Positions 32,820 through 41,343 of a DNA stretch of 64,000 nucleotides are shown piece after piece. Every line of letters begins with the position of its first letter. Position 1 is the stretch's first letter. A program made the position numbers and the translations under genes. The notes under the pieces were generated by a model, which was given only the letters and a program-made list of their open reading frames with translations, did not search any database and was not told where the DNA came from. Location: NCBI GenBank assembly GCA_020848035.1, contig JADLAX010000006.1, positions 26,245 through 90,244 on the forward strand. Direction: 5' to 3'. This stretch comes from Anaerolineae bacterium (GTDB taxonomy: Bacteria; Chloroflexota; Anaerolineae; Promineifilales; Promineifilaceae).

Positions 32820-33743
32820 ATGGACATAAACGAAAAGATTGCCTGGTTGAAGGAAAAATTGCGTGGGGGTGTAGCTCCGGCAATGGCCACGCCGGTGCTG
32901 GCGGATGGGATGACGGTGAACACGGCCGTTGTTCCCTCCCTGGTCGACTTTTTGCTGAATGCCGGTTCCAGCGGCTTGTTTGTGGGCGGCACCACCGGCG
33001 AAGGGGTGCTGCTAAGTGATGGCGAACGGCTGCGGCTGCATGAAACGGCCGTTACCGCCAGCAACGGCCGTGCCCCGGTCATTTTGCATGTGGGCACCAA
33101 CAACCTGGCCAGTACCATCGCTCTGGCCCAGCACGCTGTTGAGGTGGGTGCGGACGCCATTGCCGTCGTCACCCCGTTTTTCTACGGCATGCACGATGAC
33201 GGCCTGGCGGCTTACTACCACACCGTGGCTGCGGCCGTGCCCACCATGCCCCTGCTGCTCTACGACATTCCACAGATGGCCGTAAACGGCATTTCGCCCG
33301 CGCTGCTGGCTCGCCTGGGGCGCGAAATCCCGTCGTTGGCGGGCATCAAGTCCAGCCGGGCCGATGCCCAAATCGTACGCCAGCTCATCGACGCGGCCCC
33401 AGAACGAATTGTCTTCCTGGTGGGCAACGAGGCGGTGGCCTTGGGGCTGCTGGGATTGGGGGCTGATGGCCTGATTAGCGGGCTGAGCACGGCCGTTCCT
33501 GAACCATACGTGGCGATGACCGCTGCCTTTTTCCGGGGCGATATGGCTGAGGCGCAAAAGCAGCAGCGATGGATCAATGCGCTGTTGGGCCATCTGCCGA
33601 ACGGGGCGCGTATTGGGGCCATCAAGCAAATTCTGACGGGACGGGGCATTGAGATGGGAACGGCCGTACCGCCCCGACCCATGCCCGAAGTGGACGTGTG
33701 GCCGGCAATACGGCCGCTGCTGGCCCAGATCCACCAGGCCTGA
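32820..33743 (+). CDS. Dihydrodipicolinate synthase / N-acetylneuraminate lyase family protein
   Basis: This is a 307-aa TIM-barrel class-I aldolase. The motif GGTTGEGVLLSDGERLRL (about 55-72), the Tyr in LLLYDIP (about 147) and the Schiff-base Lys in AGIKSSRAD (about 175) are in place. DapA, NanA or a keto-sugar-acid aldolase are all possible; without dapB/lysA neighbours an aldolase in sugar-acid breakdown is as likely as lysine synthesis. I chose the ATG at 32820 because the upstream codons lie at the edge of the family-B repeat. It is coupled to the HAD gene by a 2-base gap. Confidence 0.85.
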   Translation: MDINEKIAWLKEKLRGGVAPAMATPVLADGMTVNTAVVPSLVDFLLNAGSSGLFVGGTTGEGVLLSDGERLRLHETAVTASNGRAPVILHVGTNNLASTIALAQHAVEVGADAIAVVTPFFYGMHDDGLAAYYHTVAAAVPTMPLLLYDIPQMAVNGISPALLARLGREIPSLAGIKSSRADAQIVRQLIDAAPERIVFLVGNEAVALGLLGLGADGLISGLSTAVPEPYVAMTAAFFRGDMAEAQKQQRWINALLGHLPNGARIGAIKQILTGRGIEMGTAVPPRPMPEVDVWPAIRPLLAQIHQA

Positions 33744-33745
33744 CG

Positions 33746-34450
33746 ATGAAAAAACTGCTGCTTTTTGATATCGATGGCACACTGATCCGCAGCAACGGGG
33801 CGGGGCGGCTGACGCTGGCCTACGCCCTGGAGAAGCGTTTTGGTACGGCCGGGCCGCTGGAACATTACAACATGAGTGGCAAAACCGACCCGCGCATCAT
33901 TACGGATTTGTTAACGGCCGTCGGTATTGCCCCCAAAGAAATCCAAAAGAGTTTACCCGCCATTTATGAGCTGATGGCCGAACATGCGCAGGACATCTTC
34001 GCCCAGCGGGGCATCACTGCCTGCGTGGGGGTGCCCGAACTGCTGGCGGTGCTTAACGCCCGCGACGATGTGCTGCTGGGGCTGCTCACGGGCAACGCCC
34101 AGCTCACCGCCCCGCTTAAGCTGGCGGCGGCCAGCATCGATCCGCTCCAGTTTAAGGTCGGCGCTTATGGCTCCGACGCGCTGGATCGCAATGAGCTGCC
34201 CGCCATCGGCATGGCGCGCGCCAATCAGTTGACGGGTGAACTTTTCGATGGTAACAATACCGTTATCATTGGCGATACCCCGGCCGATATTTTGTGTGCC
34301 AGAGCCGGGAAGGCAACGGCCGTTGCCGTGGCCAGCGGTTGGCATGCGGCCGCGACCCTGGCTGAGTATCGCCCGGATTTCCTGTTTGAAAATTTTGGCG
34401 ACACGAGCCAGGTGATAGATGTTTTGCTGCCTGCGCCGGAACGGCCGTAA
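33746..34450 (+). CDS. HAD phosphatase, phosphoglycolate-phosphatase-like
   Basis: This is a 234-aa HAD hydrolase. Motif I is LLFDIDGTLIRSNGAG (D8, D10), motif II is LLGLLTGN and motif IV is TVIIGDTPADILCARAGKA. A helical C1 cap is at about 20-90. Such enzymes clear phosphoglycolate or nucleoside monophosphates. It starts 2 bases after the DapA-family stop, so it is co-translated; the two may share a metabolic route. Confidence 0.87.
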   Translation: MKKLLLFDIDGTLIRSNGAGRLTLAYALEKRFGTAGPLEHYNMSGKTDPRIITDLLTAVGIAPKEIQKSLPAIYELMAEHAQDIFAQRGITACVGVPELLAVLNARDDVLLGLLTGNAQLTAPLKLAAASIDPLQFKVGAYGSDALDRNELPAIGMARANQLTGELFDGNNTVIIGDTPADILCARAGKATAVAVASGWHAAATLAEYRPDFLFENFGDTSQVIDVLLPAPERP

Positions 34451-34492
34451 CGGGCTCTGGCGTTGTGGTTTACGTATTGGAGGGATTGACCG

Positions 34493-34774
34493 GTGGAAAA
34501 AAGAGAGATCGCCACGCTGAAATTTGATGGCACCAAACCCACTCGCTTAAGCTTCAAACTGCTGCACGATTGGGTGGTGTGGCAGTTTCCCAAAAAGGCC
34601 GACCACGGTTTGATTGGCGCCGTACATCCCCCACTGGAAAATCATGGCTGGATTCCCGCTACCATTCAGATCGAAAAACAGGTGGCCTATGTGTATGGCC
34701 ACCTGTCTGAAACATTTGCCTCGCCGGAGTTAGCTGCCGACTATTTAAGTGCCAACGGCCGTTCCCCTGAGTAG
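34493..34774 (+). CDS. Small unknown protein with GTG start
   Basis: I do not recognise a family. The 93-aa product (MEKREIATLKFDGTKPTRL...) starts at a GTG preceded by TTGGAGGGATTG. It has a Trp-rich segment (LHDWVVWQFPKK), no signal, no Cys and no TM segment. It lies 42 bases after the HAD gene on the same strand and may be the end of that operon. Codon usage and the final NGRS from an ACGGCCGT copy agree with its being real. Confidence 0.65.
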   Translation: MEKREIATLKFDGTKPTRLSFKLLHDWVVWQFPKKADHGLIGAVHPPLENHGWIPATIQIEKQVAYVYGHLSETFASPELAADYLSANGRSPE

Positions 34775-34807
34775 ATTCCTAAATAACCCAAGTTGCTGCC
34801 TAAAAAT

Positions 34808-34880
34808 TATTGGCAACGAATTTGCCCGAATTTCCGCGAATTAGAAGTGTAATTCGTGCAAATTCGCGGAAATTCGTTGC
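34808..34880. terminator. Long AT-richer hairpin between convergent genes
   Basis: GGCAACGAATTTGCCCGAAT at the left and AATTCGCGGAAATTCGTTGC at the right pair around a short loop; the inner words AATTTCCGCGAATTAGAAG and TAATTCGTGC extend the stem. It probably terminates both the small-protein gene and glgC. Confidence 0.65.
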
Positions 34881-34914
34881 AAAAAATGATTCAAGCCGGT
34901 GGCAGCCCCTGGAG

Positions 34915-36171
34915 TTAAATAATCGTTCCGTTGGGAATGATCGCGTTTTTGGGAATGATGATGATGCCCTCGCGGGCAACCCAGTTCGGGCCTTCGCCAT
35001 CGGGCCGCTCGGGGTTGTCTTGAATCACCACGTTACGGCCGATTCGCGTATTTTTGTCGATGATCGCCCGGGCAATCGTTGAGCCTTCGCCAATGCCAAT
35101 GTCTGGGATGCCCTTCTGCCGATTCTCCGCCAGCATCTCCTCCGATTCGTAATAGTCGGCCCCCATGATAATAGACGAGTTGATGCGTGTATCTGCCTTG
35201 ACAATGCTGCGCAGCCCAAGCACCGAGTTGTTGATAATCGATTTGGAGATGCGGCAGCCGTCCGTGAGCAGCACTTTGTCCAGGGTCGTGCCGTCTAATT
35301 CGGAGGCGGGCATAAAGCGCGGGCGGGTGTAAATGGGCGTCAGCGCGCTGTAAAAATCAAACGGGGCGTCGGGCTGGGCCATTTCCAGGTTCACCTGGTA
35401 GAAGCGCTGGATTGTTCCGATGTCTTCCCAGTACCCTTCAAAAATAAAGCCTTGCAACCGGTGGGTGTTCATCGCCTGGGGAATGATGTCCCGGCCAAAG
35501 TCGTTGCCTTTGCCCTCTAGCAGCTCAAACAGCACGTCGGTGTTGAAGACGTAAATACCCATCGAAGCCATAAACGGCCGTTCCGCCCCCGGCCAGCTCT
35601 CCATCTTGTTCAAATCTTCATCCGTCTTGGGCTTCTCATGAAACTCGATAATGTTGCGTTTGTCATCCAACTTGAGAATGCCCAGGCCAGAGGCCACATC
35701 GCGGCCTACCGGCTGCACCGCCACCGTCACGTGGGCACCGGAGTCCACGTGCTGCTGCAAAAATTTGCGGTAATCCATGCGGTACAAATGGTCTCCGGCC
35801 AGGATAAGGGTATATTTCGCGCCAGCTTGCCGGATTTCAATGGACTGTTTGCGCACGGCATCGGCCGTTCCCTGGTACCAATCCACACTGGTCGGTTTTT
35901 GTTCGGCCGCCAGAATTTGCACCCAGCCCGGCGAGAATACATCCCGGTTGTAAGTGCGGTGAATGTGCCGGTGCAGGGATACCGAGTTAAATTGGGTCAG
36001 AATGGCAATCTTGTCGATGCCGGCGTGCAGACAGTTGCTCATGGGAATGTCGATGAGGCGATACTTCCCTGCGAGTGGTACGGCCGGTTTTGCCCGTTCT
36101 TTGGTCAATGGATAAAGGCGCGTGCCTGCGCCACCACCTAGGATTAGCCCGAGTACGTCTTGCATTTGCAT
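34915..36171 (-). CDS. glgC: Glucose-1-phosphate adenylyltransferase
   Basis: This enzyme makes ADP-glucose from glucose 1-phosphate and ATP for glycogen synthesis. The 418-aa protein begins with the nucleotide-binding and effector region LGLILGGGAGTRLYPLTKER and AVPLAGKYRLIDIPMSN. A sugar-binding AGDHLYRMDYRKFLQQHV is near residue 120, and IIEFHEKPKTDEDLNKM follows. A C-terminal left-handed beta-helix (hexapeptide repeats, about 300-418) carries the allosteric part. The length matches the family. It is divergent from the tat operon over a 391-base gap. Confidence 0.95.
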   Translation of the reverse strand: MQMQDVLGLILGGGAGTRLYPLTKERAKPAVPLAGKYRLIDIPMSNCLHAGIDKIAILTQFNSVSLHRHIHRTYNRDVFSPGWVQILAAEQKPTSVDWYQGTADAVRKQSIEIRQAGAKYTLILAGDHLYRMDYRKFLQQHVDSGAHVTVAVQPVGRDVASGLGILKLDDKRNIIEFHEKPKTDEDLNKMESWPGAERPFMASMGIYVFNTDVLFELLEGKGNDFGRDIIPQAMNTHRLQGFIFEGYWEDIGTIQRFYQVNLEMAQPDAPFDFYSALTPIYTRPRFMPASELDGTTLDKVLLTDGCRISKSIINNSVLGLRSIVKADTRINSSIIMGADYYESEEMLAENRQKGIPDIGIGEGSTIARAIIDKNTRIGRNVVIQDNPERPDGEGPNWVAREGIIIIPKNAIIPNGTII

Positions 36172-36562
36172 GTGGAAAATCCCCTTCCGAAAAGTATAGA
36201 CAGAAAAGTAAACTTTTTGCGCTCCCCCCTGTAATTAAAACAGAGAAATCCTATTTCGGCCAATTGTGCTCGTTTAGCCATGCATGAGACAACACATCGA
36301 GACTGCGGATGTTTGTTGCCCTTTGGTATAATGCGGGTTGTTACTATTCATCCTGGTATCTTGTGATGATTGTCACCGTTTGTGATAAGATGCAGGTGGT
36401 TTAATAGCGAGGTTGCTAGACCGTAACTGGAATTGGCAGCTGTTTAACCAGAGATTTCGTTACCAATTGAACTGAAATCTGGCTTTTGTTAGAGCGAGTC
36501 AGCGTAAATCAATTACGTTTTAATCTTTTGTGACTGGCTCTGTTATCAAGGAGAATTTTGAA
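36172..36562. other. Divergent intergenic region glgC / tatA
   Basis: I see no gene in these 391 bases. The stretch is more AT-rich than the genes and lacks the hairpin repeats common elsewhere. It must hold the promoters of glgC (minus) and tatA (plus); the clearest candidate for the latter is at 36324-36332. AAGGAGAATTTTGAA precedes the tatA ATG. Confidence 0.6.
36324..36332 (+). promoter_or_regulatory. Candidate extended -10 promoter of the tat operon
   Basis: TTGGTATAAT contains the extended TGnTATAAT motif with a perfect TATAAT at 36327-36332. No clear -35 is seen 17 bases upstream, as is usual for extended -10 promoters. It lies about 230 bases before the tatA start, giving a long leader. 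Confidence 0.4.
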
Positions 36563-36739
36563 ATGGCAGGTTTAGGCGTTCCAGAACTGTTGATTATTCT
36601 GGCAGTGGTGCTTCTGGTTTTTGGCGTCGGCCGAATCAGCCGCATCGGTTCCGAGTTGGGTAAAGGCATCAGCGCCTTCCGCGAAGGGGTGCGTGATGGC
36701 CAGAAAGAGGATGACGACAAGAAAGATATCGAAGCGTAG
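36563..36739 (+). CDS. tatA: Sec-independent translocase subunit TatA/E
   Basis: This 58-aa single-span protein forms the pore-like oligomer of the twin-arginine pathway. It has the family layout: short N-terminus MAGLGVPELLIIL, TM helix (about 6-22), hinge FGVGRISRIGSELGKGI and amphipathic helix, then an acidic tail (KEDDDKKDIEA). The ATG at 36563 follows AAGGAGAATTTTGAA. It is the first gene of tatA-tatB-tatC. Confidence 0.93.
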   Translation: MAGLGVPELLIILAVVLLVFGVGRISRIGSELGKGISAFREGVRDGQKEDDDKKDIEA

Positions 36740-36758
36740 CTTTTGAATTTGGTTTTCT

Positions 36759-37244
36759 ATGGACAGCTTTTTTGGCATTGGCTTCCCGGAGCTTATTCTC
36801 ATTTTAATTGTGGCTGGCATTGTAATGGGACCCGAGCGCATTGGGCAGACGGCTCGCTGGCTGGGCCGCACGACAGCTCAGCTGCAAAAAATTTCGCGCG
36901 GTTTCATCCGCCAGCTCAACCATGAGCTGGACAACTCCAGTGATGGCCAGGCGCTGCGGGATACGATGCAAGAGCTGAAGCAGCTGCGCCGTGAACTAAC
37001 CGATTTACGTGGCGAAGTAAACCAGACGACGCGTGGCGCGGCTCAGGCTGGGCGGCAAGCGTTGCAAGAGGTTGAGAACAGTATCCGACCCCCGGATTTG
37101 AAACCAGGAAAGTCGGTTTTGCCGTCACAGGCGGATGCCCCCCCTGTTGGCGATAAAAACGGTGCTGTGCCTGGTGGTGCGGTGAAGAATACGGCCGTTC
37201 CGCCCCTCCCAGATCTGGTTGATGTGCCGGATGACCCCGAATAA
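36759..37244 (+). CDS. tatB: TatB-like translocase subunit
   Basis: This 161-aa protein begins MDSFFGIGFPELILILIVAG, with the Pro/Glu of the TatA/B membrane helix, hinge GPERIGQTARWLGRTTAQLQ and a long amphipathic helix that becomes coiled coil (about 70-110). A Pro-rich disordered tail follows. The length and the position between tatA and tatC favour TatB, the substrate-docking subunit, over a second TatA. It ends in a TAATG overlap with tatC. Confidence 0.85.
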   Translation: MDSFFGIGFPELILILIVAGIVMGPERIGQTARWLGRTTAQLQKISRGFIRQLNHELDNSSDGQALRDTMQELKQLRRELTDLRGEVNQTTRGAAQAGRQALQEVENSIRPPDLKPGKSVLPSQADAPPVGDKNGAVPGGAVKNTAVPPLPDLVDVPDDPE

Positions 37245-38038
37245 TGGCTAAAGCAACTCCCCCTGCTAAATCACTGGAAACTGAGGATGAAACGCTGGCC
37301 GCCGGCAACCTCACTCTGCTTGGGCACCTCAACGAACTGCGCATTCGGTTGACCTATGTCGTCGTAGCGTTGCTGGTGACAACACTCCTCAGCTTTGCCT
37401 TTGCCGAACCGATGCTGCTCTATTTGCTGGAGCCTTACGCCGAAAGCATTAACGGCGAGGTGGAACTGCAAACCCTGGAACCAACCGAAGGCATCGAGAC
37501 CTTTTTTAAGGTCTCTTTACTGACCGGGGCAATCCTGTCCATGCCCATGATTCTGTACCAGTTCTGGCAGTTTGTGGTGCCGGGCCTCACCCACGATGAA
37601 CGGCGCTACGTCTATATTTTTCTGCCCAGCACGCTGCTTCTGTTTGCTTTGGGCATTTTGTTTGCCTGGTTTGTGTTGATTCCTGCGGCCGTTTTTTTCC
37701 TGGCAAACTTCTTGGGCACTATTTTCAAGACGGACTGGACGCCCAACGGCTACATCGGCTTTGTGCTGCGCATGTTGTTTTGGATTGGTCTGGCTTTTGA
37801 GATGCCCGTGATTGTCTATTTTGTGGCGCGGGTCGGTGTGGTCACGGCGAAAACGCTGCGCGAGCAGTGGCGTTTTGCCATCGTAGGCATTGCCGTGCTG
37901 GCGGCCATCATCACACCCTCCATTGACCCCGTAACGATGATGCTAACCATGGCCCCGCTCATCGTGCTTTATATTTTGAGCATTGGCCTGGCCGTGATTG
38001 GCCAGCGCCAGTTTGAGCGCTCTGTGGCTATTGATTAA
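37244..38038 (+). CDS. tatC: Sec-independent translocase subunit TatC
   Basis: This 264-aa six-TM protein is the receptor for twin-arginine signal peptides. The N-terminal cytoplasmic signature LLGHLNELRIRLTYVV (about residue 25) has the conserved Glu and Arg of the signal-peptide site. FYQFWQFVVPGLTHDERRYV in the first loop and EMPVIVYFVARVGVV are typical. The N-terminus is slightly long (about 20 extra residues). It overlaps tatB by 1 base and the rhomboid gene convergently by 11 bases. Confidence 0.95.
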   Translation: MAKATPPAKSLETEDETLAAGNLTLLGHLNELRIRLTYVVVALLVTTLLSFAFAEPMLLYLLEPYAESINGEVELQTLEPTEGIETFFKVSLLTGAILSMPMILYQFWQFVVPGLTHDERRYVYIFLPSTLLLFALGILFAWFVLIPAAVFFLANFLGTIFKTDWTPNGYIGFVLRMLFWIGLAFEMPVIVYFVARVGVVTAKTLREQWRFAIVGIAVLAAIITPSIDPVTMMLTMAPLIVLYILSIGLAVIGQRQFERSVAID

Positions 38039-38609
38039 CGTTCAACACGTAAGCGGCAATCCAACCCCCGATAAACCCAAACAGATGGGTTTGCCACGAG
38101 ATTCCGTTCCCCTGTGGTAAAACGCCCCAAATGATGCCACTGTAAAGCAGCAGCACCACCAGCGCGATGGCTATCGAGCGGCAGCTGCGTTCGAAGTAGG
38201 CGGCCAGGAGCAAAAAGCCAAAGTAGCCAAAAATCAGACCGCTGGCCCCCAGATGGACTGAATCGGCTGGGCCAATGAGCCACGTGCCCAGGCCACCCAC
38301 CACCACCACAATGATCGTCACGGTGAAAAAGTCGCGCAGCGGGCGCGACAGCATGATGATGCTGCCCAAAATGAGGATGGGGCCGGTATTGGCGATAAGA
38401 TGCTGGAAGCCACGGTGCAAAAACGGTGCCCACAAAATCCCCCACAACCCCACCAATGACCGCGGATGGACGCCGAAGTTATCCAGGGATTGGCGGAAAA
38501 TAAGCTGGTCTACTCCTTCGATCAACCACAAAAGAATAACAAAACCGCCAAGGAGGGTAAGCGGCCGTTTCAGCTGAAGCCATAAATCGTGATAACTTTC
38601 TTCTTGCAT
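38028..38609 (-). CDS. Rhomboid-family intramembrane serine protease
   Basis: This is a 193-aa membrane protein with six or so TM segments. The catalytic Ser is in HLGASGLIFGYFGF (GASG, about residue 130) and the His in SWQTHLFGFIGGW (about 178). HRGFQHLIANTGP (about 72) matches the H-x-x-x-H-L-x-x-N element of TM2. I chose ATG 38609 (AGAGG upstream). It may release membrane-anchored proteins. It overlaps the 3' end of tatC by 11 bases in the opposite direction. Confidence 0.87.
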   Translation of the reverse strand: MQEESYHDLWLQLKRPLTLLGGFVILLWLIEGVDQLIFRQSLDNFGVHPRSLVGLWGILWAPFLHRGFQHLIANTGPILILGSIIMLSRPLRDFFTVTIIVVVVGGLGTWLIGPADSVHLGASGLIFGYFGFLLLAAYFERSCRSIAIALVVLLLYSGIIWGVLPQGNGISWQTHLFGFIGGWIAAYVLNVNQ

Positions 38610-38822
38610 TTTTACCTCTGGGTGTTGGCTACCTGGGTGGATTTTACCATATTGTTTGTGATTAGTTTCACAGCTACGGCCGTTTCTCACCAACTCAATC
38701 TGCCCAAACGATACGAGCGAACAGGGCATTGGGTTGCCGCTGCCGGGGTGTGGCTTGTGTTAAAAAAGTGAAATAGAATGACAATCCATACCGCATCATT
38801 GGCCACATATTGAGGTGCAGCT

Positions 38823-39851
38823 ATGAAAAAAGTGGTGTTTTGGCGTTTAGGCTTGAGCAGCTGGCTGACGGTTTTGCTGTTGCTGGTGGCGTGTGCGCCT
38901 GGCGGTGGAATTGCCATCATCGATGGCAGCAAACCATCCACGGCCGATCCCACCCCCGGCATTGTGTTTGTAACAACGCGCCACGTGGTGCCCAACAACA
39001 GCCTGCACCAGAATTGGGAGCTGTACCTGGTGCAGCCCGATGGCACCGGCCTCACCCGGTTAACCGAAAACGATCGGGTAGATACCAGTCCGTCCTGGTC
39101 GCCCGACGGCCGTCAGATCACCTTTCGTTCTCGCGTGGAGGGCAGCGCCGACATTTTTGTGATGGACGCCAACGGCCAGAACTGGCGCAACCTGGTCAAC
39201 GACCCGGCAGATTCGATTTTTGATGAGTTTTACCCGGAATGGAATCCGCAGCGGGAGCTGATTGCCCTGTACACCGACCGCTTTCTGGGGCCAGATTCGG
39301 GCTGTGCCGTGCACCGGTTGGCCCTCATGCCGCTGGCTGGTGATGGCGATGAGATCCGGGTGCTGCAAAACCCGAAGGCGGCCCAAGAAACGTTGGGCTG
39401 GTCGCCCGACGGCCGTCATCTGGCCTTTAGTTCGCACTGCAACACGGGGCAGGGCACGGTGGTGGAGCTGTACGAGTGGGACATAGACACCGACGAGGTG
39501 ACCCGGCTGACCAACGATGGCTACATCAACGCATCACCGGCCTATTCGCACGACGGCCGTTACCTGGCATACCAATCTGTTCGTCCCGGGGCCAGCGGCG
39601 CGGACATTTTTGTGCTGGACCTGGAAACCGATGCCCTGGCCAACCTGACCAACAACCCGGACTTCAAAGATTCGCACCCCACCTGGTCACCCGATGACCG
39701 CCAGATTGCCTTTGTTTCTGACCGCGACGGCAACGACGAGATTTACGTGATGGATGTCATTCTGGAGCCGTTTGCCAGCAGCGCCAACCCGGTTAACCTG
39801 ACCAACCATCCTGCCAAAGATTTTGAACCGGCCTGGTCGCCGGTCCCTTAA
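38823..39851 (+). CDS. TolB-like beta-propeller lipoprotein (PD40 repeats)
   Basis: This is a 342-aa envelope protein. The signal peptide ends in the lipobox LLLLVACAPGGG (lipid Cys about 24). At least five PD40 blades with the signature SPDGRQI/ SPDGRHL/ SHDGRYL / SPDDRQI and a following D-I-F-V-MD strand run from about 85 to 340 (for example SPSWSPDGRQITFRS). Such propellers bind partners at the cell surface; the function is unknown. Several of the DGR blades are encoded by copies of GACGGCCGT. It overlaps convergently by 4 bases with the CAP-LysM gene. Confidence 0.88.
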   Translation: MKKVVFWRLGLSSWLTVLLLLVACAPGGGIAIIDGSKPSTADPTPGIVFVTTRHVVPNNSLHQNWELYLVQPDGTGLTRLTENDRVDTSPSWSPDGRQITFRSRVEGSADIFVMDANGQNWRNLVNDPADSIFDEFYPEWNPQRELIALYTDRFLGPDSGCAVHRLALMPLAGDGDEIRVLQNPKAAQETLGWSPDGRHLAFSSHCNTGQGTVVELYEWDIDTDEVTRLTNDGYINASPAYSHDGRYLAYQSVRPGASGADIFVLDLETDALANLTNNPDFKDSHPTWSPDDRQIAFVSDRDGNDEIYVMDVILEPFASSANPVNLTNHPAKDFEPAWSPVP

Positions 39852-41176
39852 AGCAGTTCGCTGCGCAGGATGGCTACGGCCACAGCCCCTACCACCAGCA
39901 GCGCCACCAGCACCACGGTGACGATACGGACTACGGTTGGCCCTGCCTCTTCAGGTGCGGCGGGAACGGCCGTTGCCACCGGCGCGTCTGGGGTAGCGAC
40001 AAAATTGCTTGCCTGGCTGAGACTGGCGGAAACGGCCGTACTGGCTGTCGTCGGCGTTTGGGTCGGGCTGGGGGTGGGGGGCAGCGGCGTTTCTGTTGGG
40101 GGCAGCGTGGGCAGCGGCGTGGGTTCTGCCTGCCGTACCAGCAGCAGTTCGCCCGGCTGGATCAGGGCATTTTGGTCCATGCTGTTCAACGCCAGCAGCT
40201 GCTCTAGCGACAGGCCGTAGGTCAGGGCAATTTCCCACAGCGTCTGGCCGCTGCGCACCGCGTGGTAGAGGATAGGTGTCGGCGTGGGCGGCGGCGCTTC
40301 ATCCGGGGCCAGGCGTACTCGCACCAAGGCACCGGGCTGCAGCACCACATCTTCCGCCATGTTGTTGAGCCACAAAATATCGCCCAGCTTCACGTTGTAC
40401 TGCACAGCAATCGACCAGAGCGACTGCCCCTCCAGAACGGTGTGCATGGTGGGCGGCGTGGGCGTGGGCGGCGGGGCCGCACCATCCGCCAGCCGGATGG
40501 TGATGCGATCGCCTGGTTGGACAATGGCATTGGGCGGCAGGCTGTTGAACAGCAGCAGGTCAGACAGCGTCACCTCGTAATGGGCCGCCAGCGACCACAG
40601 CGCCTGGCCTTCCTGCACCACATGCACAATGGAGCCATCTTCGGCCGGTTGGGCCAGGGTGATGGGCGTAATGTAGAGCGGTTCCGGGCTGTCGTCGACC
40701 ACGTTTTGCGGCGGCGCATCCGATGGCTGGCCCACCACCAGCACGTAGAAGTTGTCGGTGCCGTTGGTGGCAAAGCCGGTGCCTGCCTCCTGGTAGCGGC
40801 TGGTGATCAGTGTGTTGTAATGCACCGGGCTGCTTACCCACCAGGTAAGGCCCCGGGCCGCGGTCATGCCGGTGCCGCCCACAATGTTCTCCGTGACGCG
40901 GCCAATGTATCCGGCGGCCGCAGCCCGACTTTGCGGGGTAGAACCACCCGCGCCGACATGGCTGGAGAAAACGGTGTAGGCAGCCATGTAGTTGGCCTGG
41001 TTTTGTGCGGCGGCGGCCAGCGCGGCGCTGTACTGAAAGGGGGTCAAGCCGTTATTGCTACGGAACTGGTTCACTTCTTGAAAGATAGCGGAGGCAGATT
41101 GGGCGTTTACGGCCGTTGTCTCCCCCACGACCAGCAAAAGGCACAGGAGTATGCCAAGTATCCATTTTTTGTTCAT
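39848..41176 (-). CDS. Envelope protein with CAP (SCP) domain, three LysM domains and C-terminal TM
   Basis: This is a 442-aa exported protein. The signal peptide (about 1-25, VNAQ) precedes a CAP/SCP domain (about 30-150: FRSNNGLTPFQYSAALAAAA, FSSHVGAGGS, VTENIVGG, WWVSSPVHYNTLI). Three LysM domains at about 185-230, 242-287 and 305-350 (HVVQEGQALWSLAAHYEVTL, HTVLEGQSLWSIAVQYNVKL, HAVRSGQTLWEIALTYGLSL) are separated by PPPTPTP linkers. A Pro/Thr-rich stalk leads to one C-terminal TM helix (about 415-436). LysM binds peptidoglycan, and CAP domains bind lipids or act as proteases. It is probably membrane-anchored with an external face. Confidence 0.92.
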   Translation of the reverse strand: MNKKWILGILLCLLLVVGETTAVNAQSASAIFQEVNQFRSNNGLTPFQYSAALAAAAQNQANYMAAYTVFSSHVGAGGSTPQSRAAAAGYIGRVTENIVGGTGMTAARGLTWWVSSPVHYNTLITSRYQEAGTGFATNGTDNFYVLVVGQPSDAPPQNVVDDSPEPLYITPITLAQPAEDGSIVHVVQEGQALWSLAAHYEVTLSDLLLFNSLPPNAIVQPGDRITIRLADGAAPPPTPTPPTMHTVLEGQSLWSIAVQYNVKLGDILWLNNMAEDVVLQPGALVRVRLAPDEAPPPTPTPILYHAVRSGQTLWEIALTYGLSLEQLLALNSMDQNALIQPGELLLVRQAEPTPLPTLPPTETPLPPTPSPTQTPTTASTAVSASLSQASNFVATPDAPVATAVPAAPEEAGPTVVRIVTVVLVALLVVGAVAVAILRSELL

Positions 41177-41263
41177 GACGGAACTATATCAACGGAAACG
41201 GCCGTAACCAAATATATGGGGGAAACGGCCGTGGCAAAATTAACCGAATCCTCACCCCACCCA

Positions 41264-41297
41264 TAAAAAAAGAGCCCCCGGTTATCCCAGAGGCTCT
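41264..41297 (-). terminator. Rho-independent terminator of the acyl-CoA synthetase gene
   Basis: On the minus strand AGAGCCTCTGGG and CCGGGGGCTCT form a stem, followed by a T7 run. It lies 47 bases after the synthetase stop. Confidence 0.85.
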
Positions 41298-41303
41298 CCT
41301 GCC

Positions 41304-41337
41304 CAGATTGGTCCAAGCTCAAAGAGTGGCCCAATCT
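41304..41337. terminator. Second hairpin near copy of the 17471 stem
   Basis: The right arm GAGTGGCCCAATCT is identical to that at 17490-17503; the left arm is CAGATTGGTCCAAGCTC, so the stem has a mismatch. It directly precedes the T-run terminator at 41264-41297 on the minus strand. Confidence 0.6.
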
Positions 41338-41343
41338 AAAAAC

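Noticed and set aside
36759..37244. Second TatA rather than TatB
   Set aside because: The longer coiled-coil and Pro-rich tail and the place directly before tatC favour TatB, although the two cannot be separated with certainty by sequence alone.
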